DNA of 18,967 bases from Paramuribaculum sp. Its GTDB lineage: Bacteria; Bacteroidota; Bacteroidia; Bacteroidales; Muribaculaceae. Shown here one piece after another: positions 7,075 through 13,318 of the stretch. The stretch's first letter is position 1; the number at the start of each line of letters is the position of its first letter. The stretch covers positions 1-18,967 of the forward strand of contig JAIDXU010000019.1 in NCBI GenBank assembly GCA_029058455.1. Direction: 5' to 3'. The position numbers and the translations under genes are program-made. The notes beneath the pieces are model-generated. The model saw nothing but the letters and a program-made list of their open reading frames with translations, was not told the DNA's origin and ran no database searches.

Positions 7075-8943
7075 TCACTCGAATTCAACCATAACCTGAT
7101 CGGTGGCGACAACATCGCCGGGAACCACGAAGACGCGCTTCACTGTGCCGTCGAACTCGGCGAGCACATCATTTTCCATCTTCATGGCCTCATAGACGAG
7201 CAGGGGTGAGTTTTTCTTGACGGCGTCGCCCGGCTTAACCTTAACTTCGATCACTGTGCCGCCCATCGGGGCTTTGAGCACGGGACCGGTGATAGGCTCC
7301 TGTTTGGGCTTGGCGGCCTCTTCGGCAGCTTTCTGCTCGGCCTGACGCGCCATTTCGCCGGCATATTCCTCATTGCGGCGGTTGCGGAGGAATCTGTTGG
7401 CCACGGCGGGAAGAAGCTCCATGAGCAGATATTCCTCCTTGTTTTTGGCAAGTTTCACTCCGCCGAGCTCAGCAATCTCGGGATTTTCGGGCTTTTTGTA
7501 TTTCGACACGTCGTAGGCTTTTTCCTGAGCGTCGCCGGTGATCTTCTCGCGGAAGGCGGGATCGATAGCCACGGGAGTGCGGCCATATTCACCCTTGACA
7601 AGCGAGATGAACTGGTTGGAGGTGTTGGTGTAATCCTCCACCCCTTTGCGGCGGTCGAGGGCAAGCAACACGGCCTGCTGACCCACAATCTGGCTGGTGG
7701 GGGTTACGAGAGGCACGAGGCCGGCGTCGCGGCGCACCTTGGGGATGAGAGCCATAGCGTCGTCGAGCAGATCTTCGGCCTTGAGGTCGCGGAGCTGAGC
7801 CACCATGTTGGTATACATGCCGCCGGGCACCTCGGCTTCCTTGACAATGATGTTGGGCTTGGGGAAGTGGAAATAAGCCTCGACAGCGTGGCAGTGGGAG
7901 AGCAGGGCTTCCTCGTCGCCCGCTTTGGCGGCGGCGACAGCCTGATCGACATGGGCCTCGACCTCGGCGGGGAGCTTGTCGGTGAGGGGGTCGAACTCGA
8001 TAGGCATTTCGCCGGCGATGTCAAACTGCTTGAGCCCCTTGCGAGCTTCGAGAAGCTCGTTGCGGATCTCTCTTACAGCCTCCATGTTGACGTCGATTTC
8101 AACATCGAGTTTCTTGGCGAAGAGATAGACAAGCTCGATGGCGGGAGCGGCAGAGCCACCGCCAAACCACCAGATGTTGGTGTCGAGAATATCCACGCCG
8201 TTGATGATGGCCATGATCGACGAAGCGAGACCGTAGCCGGGGGTGCAATGGGTGTGGAAGTCAACGTCACATTTCACGGCAGCCTTGAGCTTGGAGATGA
8301 TCGAGGCGGCGCGCATGGGGCTTACGAGACCCGCCATATCCTTGAGGGTGATGATCTTACATCCGAGACGCTCCATCTCGACAGCCTTGTCGACAAAATA
8401 TTTGTCGGTGAAGATCTTTTCAGGCTCCGGCTCTTTCTTGCCGAACAGACGGGCGAAAAATCCCTTGGGCTCCTGAGGCTGGGGCTTGGGGTCGACGGTA
8501 TAGCACACGGCACCGTCAGCAATGCCGCCGAGCTCGGTGATGGTGCGGATAGAGAAGCTCACGTTGTCGATGTCGTTGAGGGCATCGAAGATTCTCATCA
8601 CGTTGAGACCGTTTTTGATGGCCTCCTCATAGAACTCCTTGATAACCGAGTCGGGATAAGGCACATAGCCGAAGAGGTTGCGGCCGCGCGAGAGAGCCGA
8701 CAGCAGCGATTTGCCCTTCATGGCCTCTGAAGCCTTGCGCAGACGGTTCCACGGGCTTTCGTCGAGATAGCGCATTACGGAGTCGGGCACGGCACCGCCC
8801 CATACCTCCATGATGTGGAAGCCGGCGTTCTGATAGAGGGGAAGCAGACGGTCGATTGTCTTTTGGTCAAGACGGGTTGCGAAAAGCGACTGCTGACCGT
8901 CGCGGAGGGTCAGATCGCGGATTTTCAGTTTACGTGTTGCCAT
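7075..8943 (-). CDS. oadA: Biotin-dependent carboxyltransferase: pyruvate carboxylase subunit B / oxaloacetate decarboxylase alpha
   Basis: The 622-residue protein starts with the HMGL-like TIM barrel: DLTLRDGQQS with metal-ligand Asp15, K201 in TLKDMAG (the carbamylated lysine of the family) and H230/H232 in FHTHCTPGYG. The conserved carboxyltransferase C-terminal domain follows, then an Ala/Glu/Pro-rich linker near 530-555 and a biotinyl domain with AMKM, biotin on K588. It transfers a carboxyl group between oxaloacetate/pyruvate and biotin. Whether it belongs to a Na+-pumping decarboxylase or a two-subunit pyruvate carboxylase cannot be told, because neither beta/gamma subunits nor a biotin carboxylase is in the window. 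Residues about 151-178 hold a Pro/Glu/Lys-rich insertion with GFFARLFGKKEPEPE. The gene has its own promoter and a hairpin after it. Confidence 0.92.
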   Translation of the reverse strand: MATRKLKIRDLTLRDGQQSLFATRLDQKTIDRLLPLYQNAGFHIMEVWGGAVPDSVMRYLDESPWNRLRKASEAMKGKSLLSALSRGRNLFGYVPYPDSVIKEFYEEAIKNGLNVMRIFDALNDIDNVSFSIRTITELGGIADGAVCYTVDPKPQPQEPKGFFARLFGKKEPEPEKIFTDKYFVDKAVEMERLGCKIITLKDMAGLVSPMRAASIISKLKAAVKCDVDFHTHCTPGYGLASSIMAIINGVDILDTNIWWFGGGSAAPAIELVYLFAKKLDVEIDVNMEAVREIRNELLEARKGLKQFDIAGEMPIEFDPLTDKLPAEVEAHVDQAVAAAKAGDEEALLSHCHAVEAYFHFPKPNIIVKEAEVPGGMYTNMVAQLRDLKAEDLLDDAMALIPKVRRDAGLVPLVTPTSQIVGQQAVLLALDRRKGVEDYTNTSNQFISLVKGEYGRTPVAIDPAFREKITGDAQEKAYDVSKYKKPENPEIAELGGVKLAKNKEEYLLMELLPAVANRFLRNRRNEEYAGEMARQAEQKAAEEAAKPKQEPITGPVLKAPMGGTVIEVKVKPGDAVKKNSPLLVYEAMKMENDVLAEFDGTVKRVFVVPGDVVATDQVMVEFE

Positions 8944-8991
8944 ATATCTTTATTTGATTTTTTATTATGAGCATGTTTGAGGTATTCACCG

Positions 8992-8999
8992 CAAAAATA
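8992..8999 (-). promoter_or_regulatory. -7 promoter element of the carboxyltransferase gene
   Basis: TATTTTTG on the minus strand matches TAnnTTTG, about 49 bases before the start codon. No clear TTTG is seen at the -33 spacing. Confidence 0.6.
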
Positions 9000-9032
9000 G
9001 CATAAAAAAACCGAATGCCGCGAGTTTTGAGA

Positions 9033-9605
9033 TTATTTTTTCGGTTGGTCGGAATCTTTGTCGTTGTTAAACAGGCGGTCTTGCTCGTCGAGGTGGAAAT
9101 TGCGGCTCAAAAGAGCTATGAATCGGGTGATTTCGGCCACCGCGCGCTCGGTTTCGGGTGATACCTCCTTTTTGCCGAGGCGTAGCATCAACATGCCGTA
9201 GAGAGCGTTGAAACATGTCTCGATTTCTCCGGCGGGAGTGTCGCCCCCTTTGGCCCTCAGCTCCACGATATAGGGGAGGGCGCGATAGAACTCGGCGGTA
9301 TAGTCGCCGAACTTCGGATCGGCGAGCAGAGCCTGGTGGAGAGCCACGAGTGCCGACAGCATGTTGCGGTTAATCTGCAGGTGGCCTGACTTCTCGACCC
9401 CCTCGCGCCTCATCATGTCGATGAGCGACTCATACCATTCGGTCATTTCGCGCTTCTGCTCCTCATTGAGATCGAAGCGTGAGATTACATTTTTCTTTAT
9501 CAGATCGATGTCAAGGTTGTTGGCCCTGATGATATCTTCGATCTGCCACATATAGAGGATATATTCGGCGATATTTTCTTTGCGTTTTTGTGAGGCTATG
9601 ATCAT
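9033..9605 (-). CDS. DUF4924 family protein
   Basis: The 190-residue, mostly helical soluble protein matches my memory of the Bacteroidota-specific DUF4924 family: start MIIASQKRKENIAEYILYMW, middle EWYESLIDMMRREGVEKSGH, and the block ALVALHQALL...FYRALPYIVELRAKG. No catalytic motif, signal peptide or membrane segment is seen. Function is unknown. It points the same way as the carboxyltransferase gene, 89 bases upstream of it, but both have their own promoter element. Confidence 0.8.
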   Translation of the reverse strand: MIIASQKRKENIAEYILYMWQIEDIIRANNLDIDLIKKNVISRFDLNEEQKREMTEWYESLIDMMRREGVEKSGHLQINRNMLSALVALHQALLADPKFGDYTAEFYRALPYIVELRAKGGDTPAGEIETCFNALYGMLMLRLGKKEVSPETERAVAEITRFIALLSRNFHLDEQDRLFNNDKDSDQPKK

Positions 9606-9633
9606 GGTTACGGTTATGAAATTAATTGTTCAG

Positions 9634-9641
9634 CAAATATA
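9634..9641 (-). promoter_or_regulatory. -7 promoter element of the DUF4924 gene
   Basis: TATATTTG on the minus strand matches TAnnTTTG, 28 bases before the start codon. No good -33 box is visible. Confidence 0.6.
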
Positions 9642-9697
9642 ACAAATTTCCGCGGGATATTTCCGCTGCGGTTGCCCTCTATTTGCCGTTGATTTCT

Positions 9698-9705
9698 TAA
9701 CTTTG
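9698..9705 (+). promoter_or_regulatory. -7 promoter element of the TRIC-TPR operon
   Basis: TAACTTTG matches TAnnTTTG, 42 bases before ATG 9748. Upstream TTTG (9682-9685) is too close to be a standard -33 box. It lies back to back with the DUF4924 promoter. Confidence 0.6.
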
Positions 9706-9747
9706 TCGCCCGATTGAAAATACCCTCCCCGAAATTGATATTAAGAT

Positions 9748-10392
9748 ATGGAGCAGACTTTCCTGTTTGTCACAGAAATGATAGGCACCGTGGCGGCCGC
9801 CATCTCGGGCATACGCCTCGCTGCCACCAAGCGCTTCGACTGGTTCGGAGCCTATACCGTGGGTCTCGTCACCGCCATAGGAGGCGGCACTTTGCGCGAT
9901 GTGTTGCTCGACATACCGGTGTTCTGGATGCAGAGCTGGGTTTATCTCGCCGTCACCGCCCTCTCGCTGGTGACCGTGATGGTGTTCAGGAGCTTTTTGG
10001 TGAGCCGCGACAGGATTCTCTTTATCTTCGACAGCATAGGTCTGGCTCTCTTTTGTGTGATAGGTATTCAGAAAAGTCTTGCTTCGGGCTATCCGATGTG
10101 GGTGGCCGCCGTGATGGGTATAATCACGGGCGCATTTGGCGGAGTGTTGCGCGACCTGCTCATCAACGAGGAGCCGCTGGTGTTTCGCAAGGATATTTAT
10201 GCCACTGCCTGTCTGGCCGGAGCGGTGAGCTACTGGCTCGTGATGCTTGTGGGAGGGGGTCCTATGGCTCAGCAGATCACCTGCGCCGCCGTGGTGATAG
10301 GGCTGAGAGTGCTTGCCCTGAAATATAACCTCTCGCTCCCCACGCTCGCCCCTGTGTCGGCCGATCAGCTCCGCAAAATCAAGAAATCATGA
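9748..10392 (+). CDS. TRIC-family (UPF0126/YicG-like) cation channel
   Basis: The 214-residue membrane protein has about seven hydrophobic segments arranged as an internal duplication. Each half carries the family's glycine motif: AIGGGTLRDVLLD (43-55) and GAFGGVLRDLLINE (128-141). This is the prokaryotic TRIC fold, a trimeric channel for monovalent cations in the inner membrane. Length is normal. Its stop overlaps the start of the next gene (ATGA, 10389-10392), so the two are coupled. Confidence 0.92.
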   Translation: MEQTFLFVTEMIGTVAAAISGIRLAATKRFDWFGAYTVGLVTAIGGGTLRDVLLDIPVFWMQSWVYLAVTALSLVTVMVFRSFLVSRDRILFIFDSIGLALFCVIGIQKSLASGYPMWVAAVMGIITGAFGGVLRDLLINEEPLVFRKDIYATACLAGAVSYWLVMLVGGGPMAQQITCAAVVIGLRVLALKYNLSLPTLAPVSADQLRKIKKS

Positions 10393-10634
10393 CACATCCC
10401 ACCGACATTTCAGTCCTCACGCGGCTTCTTGACGACAGCACGCTATCCCCCGGGCGGCGCGCCGAGATACTTTTTGAGCGCGGCAAACTTTATTGGCGCG
10501 AGGGTAACCACACCGCCGCGGTGGCCGACTATGCCGCCGCCCGCGACCTTGACAGCTCGTCGCCGGCGGCGGTTGCGCTTCAGCACGCTTCTGACATAGC
10601 TTCGTTTTTCAACCCTGATATGTTCAATCCCTGA
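10389..10634 (+). CDS. Small single-TPR protein
   Basis: The 81-residue protein has one recognisable TPR: RAEILFERGKLYWREGN followed by TAAVADYAAARDLDSSSP, then a short C-terminal helix. It has no signal peptide. Translational coupling to the TRIC-like channel suggests co-expression; a direct partnership is only inference. It ends 4 bases before the convergent 87-residue gene. Confidence 0.75.
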   Translation: MTHPTDISVLTRLLDDSTLSPGRRAEILFERGKLYWREGNHTAAVADYAAARDLDSSSPAAVALQHASDIASFFNPDMFNP

Positions 10635-10638
10635 GCGG

Positions 10639-10902
10639 TCACACCGCCGGGCGCATAAAGGAGAGCTTGAGTTTGAGCGGAGATGTGCGACGCTCAAACA
10701 TCACCGGGCAGAGCTTGCGCCAACCCATCGTGGCGTTGCGCAGACTGAGATTCACCAGTCCGCCGAGGTCGGGGAGAGCCTCTCGTATTTTACGGATTAT
10801 ATCTTCGGTAGAGCTCATGCCGCTGAGTTTGAGCTGAGCGAGTGTGGTGCCATATTGAATCACTGTTGCGAAGATTATGTCGTTGGTGCTGATAGTAGTC
10901 AT
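10639..10902 (-). CDS. Unrecognised small protein (87 aa)
   Basis: I do not recognise the family. The protein opens with TISTNDIIFATVIQYGTTLAQ, has a helical middle (STEDIIRKIREALPDLGG) and a basic end (NATMGWRKLCPVMFERRT, PLKLKLSFMRP). No signal peptide or metal motif is seen. Support for a real gene: a consensus promoter element 31 bases upstream, a start codon at the expected place, and close, non-overlapping convergence with the TPR gene (4-base gap). Confidence 0.65.
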   Translation of the reverse strand: MTTISTNDIIFATVIQYGTTLAQLKLSGMSSTEDIIRKIREALPDLGGLVNLSLRNATMGWRKLCPVMFERRTSPLKLKLSFMRPAV

Positions 10903-10932
10903 AGCGATTTATATTTTAATGATTTGACAATG

Positions 10933-10940
10933 CAAATTTA
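10933..10940 (-). promoter_or_regulatory. -7 promoter element of the 87-residue protein gene
   Basis: TAAATTTG on the minus strand matches TAnnTTTG, 31 bases before the start codon at 10902. No clear -33 box. Confidence 0.6.
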
Positions 10941-10991
10941 GGGGCATGGTGGGGCGACATTCCTGCACACCTGTGTGAAAAAGATTAAAAA

Positions 10992-11023
10992 TTTGCTCAT
11001 TTAGCGCCAAAATTTTAATTTTG
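10992..11023 (+). promoter_or_regulatory. Promoter of the secreted protein gene
   Basis: TTTG (10992-10995), a 20-base spacer and TAATTTTG (11016-11023) match the full Bacteroidota consensus. The leader would be about 38 bases. Confidence 0.85.
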
Positions 11024-11067
11024 CTGAAAATTTCGAATCCTACATTCAATAACTATCCCCAAAAAGT

Positions 11068-12207
11068 ATGAAGAAACTTCTACTCTCTATCCTTGCACTC
11101 GTTGCAGTTGTAGGTCTCTCAAAGGCCGAAACAATCACCGTCAATGTCAACGACGCCACCGAAATCACCGGTGAACACTTCCCCGAAAAGCCGAAAGAAG
11201 GCACCAGCAACGGCGAAGCAGAAAAATGGCAGCCCCTCGAGTCACTCAAGCTCGGCAACTTCCTTTTTGAGTTCTCAACCACCGGCAAAACCGCTCCCGC
11301 CTACTACAAGACCATGTCGACCGCTACCGGCGGCCAGTATACCATCCGCGTATATGCCGGCACCAAAGTAAAAGTTACCGCTCCCGCAGGCTTCACAATG
11401 GCCAACGTAAGCTTCAAAGGCAAGAATGCCGATTCAGGTCTGACCCTGACCGCCACTCCCGGCAGCATGACCCTCAACGGCAACAACGCCACATGGACCG
11501 GCTCGGCAAACTCATTCTCGTTTGAAGTAAGCGCAAAATGGCAAATCACCGAAGTGACTTTCAGCGATGAGAACGGCGGCACCACACCTCCCGACCAGCC
11601 CGGCGACGACAAAGACTATCTCACATTTGCCAAAGCCACTCAGATCGAGGCCGGCGAATATGCCATCGTAGCTGAAGGCAAGGCTGCCAAATGTCTCACC
11701 GGCAAGACCTACGGCTATATCAACGGCGAGGCTGTAACCGTTGCCGACAATCAGGTAAAGGCTCCCGCCGAATGTGTATTCACCTTCACCCAGGCTAACG
11801 GCGGATATTATATTCAGGACAGCGAAAACCGCTACCTCTATATGAAAGGCACCTACAACAGCTATAACTTTGCCGACGACCTCGGTGACACCGAAGACGG
11901 CGCCCTCTGGACCGTTTCGATCGCTGCCAACGGCGAAGCTACCATCACCAACACCGCCAAATCGAAAATCGTGCAGTGGAGCGTGCAGTATAACAGCTTC
12001 GGCGCTTACAGCGAAGTTACCAACGTGCTCCCCGTGCTCTATAAGAAGGTAACCTCATCTGTTTCAGCCGTAGAGGCCGACAACAGCAATCTCCCCGTTG
12101 AGATCTACAACCTTCAGGGTGTGCGTCTGCTCAACTCCGACAATCTTCCCGCCGGCGTGTATGTGCGTCGTCAGGGCAGCGAAGTTTCAAAAATTCTCGT
12201 GAAATAA
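11068..12207 (+). CDS. Secreted two-domain protein with type IX-like C-terminal sorting tail
   Basis: The 379-residue product begins with a Sec signal peptide, likely cut after SKA at residue 20. The first domain (about 21-170) is beta-rich, with YTIRVYAGTKVKVTAPAGF and FEVSAKWQITEVTF. A Pro/Gly/Asp linker (GGTTPPDQPGDDKDY) leads to a second domain (about 187-330) with NGGYYIQDSENRYLYMKG. The last ~45 residues (VEIYNLQGVRLL..., LPAGVYVRR, ending KILVK) resemble the beta-sandwich type IX secretion C-terminal domain, so export across the outer membrane is likely. No catalytic motif is recognised. It is a single-gene unit with its own full promoter and terminator. Confidence 0.85.
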   Translation: MKKLLLSILALVAVVGLSKAETITVNVNDATEITGEHFPEKPKEGTSNGEAEKWQPLESLKLGNFLFEFSTTGKTAPAYYKTMSTATGGQYTIRVYAGTKVKVTAPAGFTMANVSFKGKNADSGLTLTATPGSMTLNGNNATWTGSANSFSFEVSAKWQITEVTFSDENGGTTPPDQPGDDKDYLTFAKATQIEAGEYAIVAEGKAAKCLTGKTYGYINGEAVTVADNQVKAPAECVFTFTQANGGYYIQDSENRYLYMKGTYNSYNFADDLGDTEDGALWTVSIAANGEATITNTAKSKIVQWSVQYNSFGAYSEVTNVLPVLYKKVTSSVSAVEADNSNLPVEIYNLQGVRLLNSDNLPAGVYVRRQGSEVSKILVK

Positions 12208-12231
12208 ACACAAATAAAACGCGATAAGCCG

Positions 12232-12276
12232 ATCAGCCCGATCAGTCTCATCAACGACTGACCGGGCTGATTTTTT
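12232..12276 (+). terminator. Intrinsic terminator of the secreted protein gene
   Basis: ATCAGCCCG-a-TCAGTC (12232-12247), an 8-base loop, GACTGA-c-CGGGCTGAT (12256-12271) with one mismatch, then six T (12271-12276). Confidence 0.9.
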
Positions 12277-12316
12277 ACTCCCCTCCCCTCACGACTCCCC
12301 TCACGATGATAAAAAT

Positions 12317-12347
12317 TTTGTCGGATGAAAAAAAAATCCTAACTTTG
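12317..12347 (+). promoter_or_regulatory. Promoter of tRNA-Gly
   Basis: TTTG (12317-12320), a 19-base spacer and TAACTTTG (12340-12347) match the full consensus. The mature tRNA begins 15 bases downstream. Confidence 0.85.
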
Positions 12348-12361
12348 CCTCACCAACATCT

Positions 12362-12434
12362 GCGGTAGTAGCTCAGTTGGTAGAGCATTAGCTTCCCAAG
12401 CTGAGGGTCGCGAGTTCGAGCCTCGTCTACCGCT
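12362..12434 (+). tRNA. tRNA-Gly(CCC)
   Basis: All arms fold: acceptor GCGGTAG/CTACCGC, D stem GCTC/GAGC, anticodon stem TTAGC/GCTGA with loop TTCCCAA (anticodon CCC), variable GGGTC, T arm GCGAG-TTCGAGC-CTCGT. Position 73 is T and CCA is not encoded. It reads GGG codons. Confidence 0.96.
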
Positions 12435-12445
12435 CCCCTTCAAAC

Positions 12446-12492
12446 ATCAAACCGCCCGGGTGACACGCTCATGTCGCCCGGGCGGTTTGTTA
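12446..12492. terminator. Terminator after tRNA-Gly; left copy of a perfect 47-bp direct repeat
   Basis: AAACCGCCCGGGTGACA (12449-12465) pairs with TGTCGCCCGGGCGGTTT (12472-12488): 17 pairs, one of them G-U, with a 6-base loop, followed by GTT. The whole 47-base block is identical to 13253-13299. The hairpin is flanked by A- and T-rich ends, so it can work in both directions. Confidence 0.9.
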
Positions 12493-12505
12493 TATGTAGT
12501 ATTTA

Positions 12506-12871
12506 CTATCTTATTGTTTCAGGAGATATTCCATATTCAGCAATAATTCTCTCCACATCTTTTTTGAGTTCGGGAATATGACGTATAACCAAACTCCACA
12601 AAAATTCGGGTTTCACCGAATCATAGCCATGTATAATTCGATTGCGTGTATCAATTACTGCTTTTGCATTTGGCAAAGGAAAATCACGCTGTATTTTCAG
12701 AATACGGTTTATGGCTTCTCCCATTATCTCCGCTTTTCTCTCAACCGCACTTCTGCGCAGATAGTCTTTTTCAAAGACATCGTAACGCATGGGATAGTCC
12801 ACAAAATAGCTCTCGACTTCTTCGATGGCTTGCTTGACATCATAGAGATAAACTGCTATATATTCATCCAT
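12506..12871 (-). CDS. hepT: HepT-like HEPN toxin (DUF86), putative RNase
   Basis: The 121-residue all-helical protein has the HEPN active-site motif R-x4-H-x-Y: R76 (DTRNRIIHGY), H81, Y83. The family cleaves RNA; HepT toxins have been reported to act on tRNA or mRNA. In characterised pairs the partner MntA attaches AMP groups to the tyrosine of this motif, which blocks toxicity; Tyr83 is present here. It overlaps the antitoxin gene by 8 bases and is translated second, the usual arrangement. Length is normal and there is no sign of damage. Confidence 0.9.
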   Translation of the reverse strand: MDEYIAVYLYDVKQAIEEVESYFVDYPMRYDVFEKDYLRRSAVERKAEIMGEAINRILKIQRDFPLPNAKAVIDTRNRIIHGYDSVKPEFLWSLVIRHIPELKKDVERIIAEYGISPETIR

Positions 12872-13169
12872 AAATCAACTGTTTTTTCTTGTCAACCAAT
12901 GCCTTGAAGATTGGATTGAGGTTTTTTCCGTATTCTATCAAGTCAACTTTTCGATTAAACAACTGCTCTAATGAATCCTTTAAGTCAAAGTAGTTGCCGA
13001 CATAATCAAACCTGTCATGGTCAATCGGCTCAAAATCCACAAGCAAGTCCACATCGCTTTGGTCGTTGAATCTATCTGTGAGGATAGAGCCAAAGACAGA
13101 AAGGGTCTTAACCTTATGCTTACGGCACAGGTCAAAGATACGTTGCAGATTCAGTTCGATCAGTTTCAT
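12864..13169 (-). CDS. mntA: MntA-like minimal nucleotidyltransferase antitoxin
   Basis: The 101-residue protein carries the Pol-beta nucleotidyltransferase signature: G27-S28 (VFGSIL), then S38-D39-V40-D41 (QSDVDLLVDF), with third acidic residue D76 in RKVDLIEY. All catalytic residues are present, so it should be an active AMP-transferring antitoxin acting on HepT. It is the first gene of the pair, read leftward. The promoter is so close that the message may be leaderless. Confidence 0.92.
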   Translation of the reverse strand: MKLIELNLQRIFDLCRKHKVKTLSVFGSILTDRFNDQSDVDLLVDFEPIDHDRFDYVGNYFDLKDSLEQLFNRKVDLIEYGKNLNPIFKALVDKKKQLIYG

Positions 13170-13174
13170 ATAGG

Positions 13175-13204
13175 CAAATTTAACGATTATTTCTGATATG
13201 CAAA
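13175..13204 (-). promoter_or_regulatory. Promoter of mntA-hepT, possibly giving a leaderless transcript
   Basis: On the minus strand TTTG (13201-13204), an 18-base spacer and TAAATTTG (13175-13182). Only 5 bases separate the element from ATG 13169, so transcription would start at or next to the start codon. Confidence 0.7.
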
Positions 13205-13252
13205 CACTTGAATATGAAAAATCGTTGAAAATTTGTGAGTCAAGTCTGTATT

Positions 13253-13299
13253 ATCAAACCGCCCGGGTGACACGCTCATGTCGCCCGGGCGGTTTGTTA
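13253..13299. terminator. Terminator after serA; right copy of the 47-bp direct repeat
   Basis: Identical, base for base, to 12446-12492. On the minus strand it sits 19 bases after the serA stop and ends in AAACAAACCG-type complement giving T-rich sequence after the stem, so it terminates serC-serA. Confidence 0.88.
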
Positions 13300-13318
13300 A
13301 GGTTTTGGGGTCAGGGAT

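Larger units (their letters stand above)
12493..13299. mobile_element. Putative inserted MntA-HepT cassette with duplicated terminator
   Basis: This 807-base unit is the material between the first terminator copy and the end of the second. It carries only the toxin-antitoxin pair and its promoter, and looks more AT-rich than the flanks. Deleting it restores a simple locus: tRNA-Gly, one bidirectional terminator, then convergent serA. No transposase or integrase is encoded, so the way it moved is unknown; the designation as mobile is inference. Confidence 0.5.

Noticed and set aside
7867..8730. 287-residue plus-strand frame opposite the carboxyltransferase gene
   Set aside because: Shadow of a clear gene with all catalytic motifs on the minus strand; no promoter or family match.
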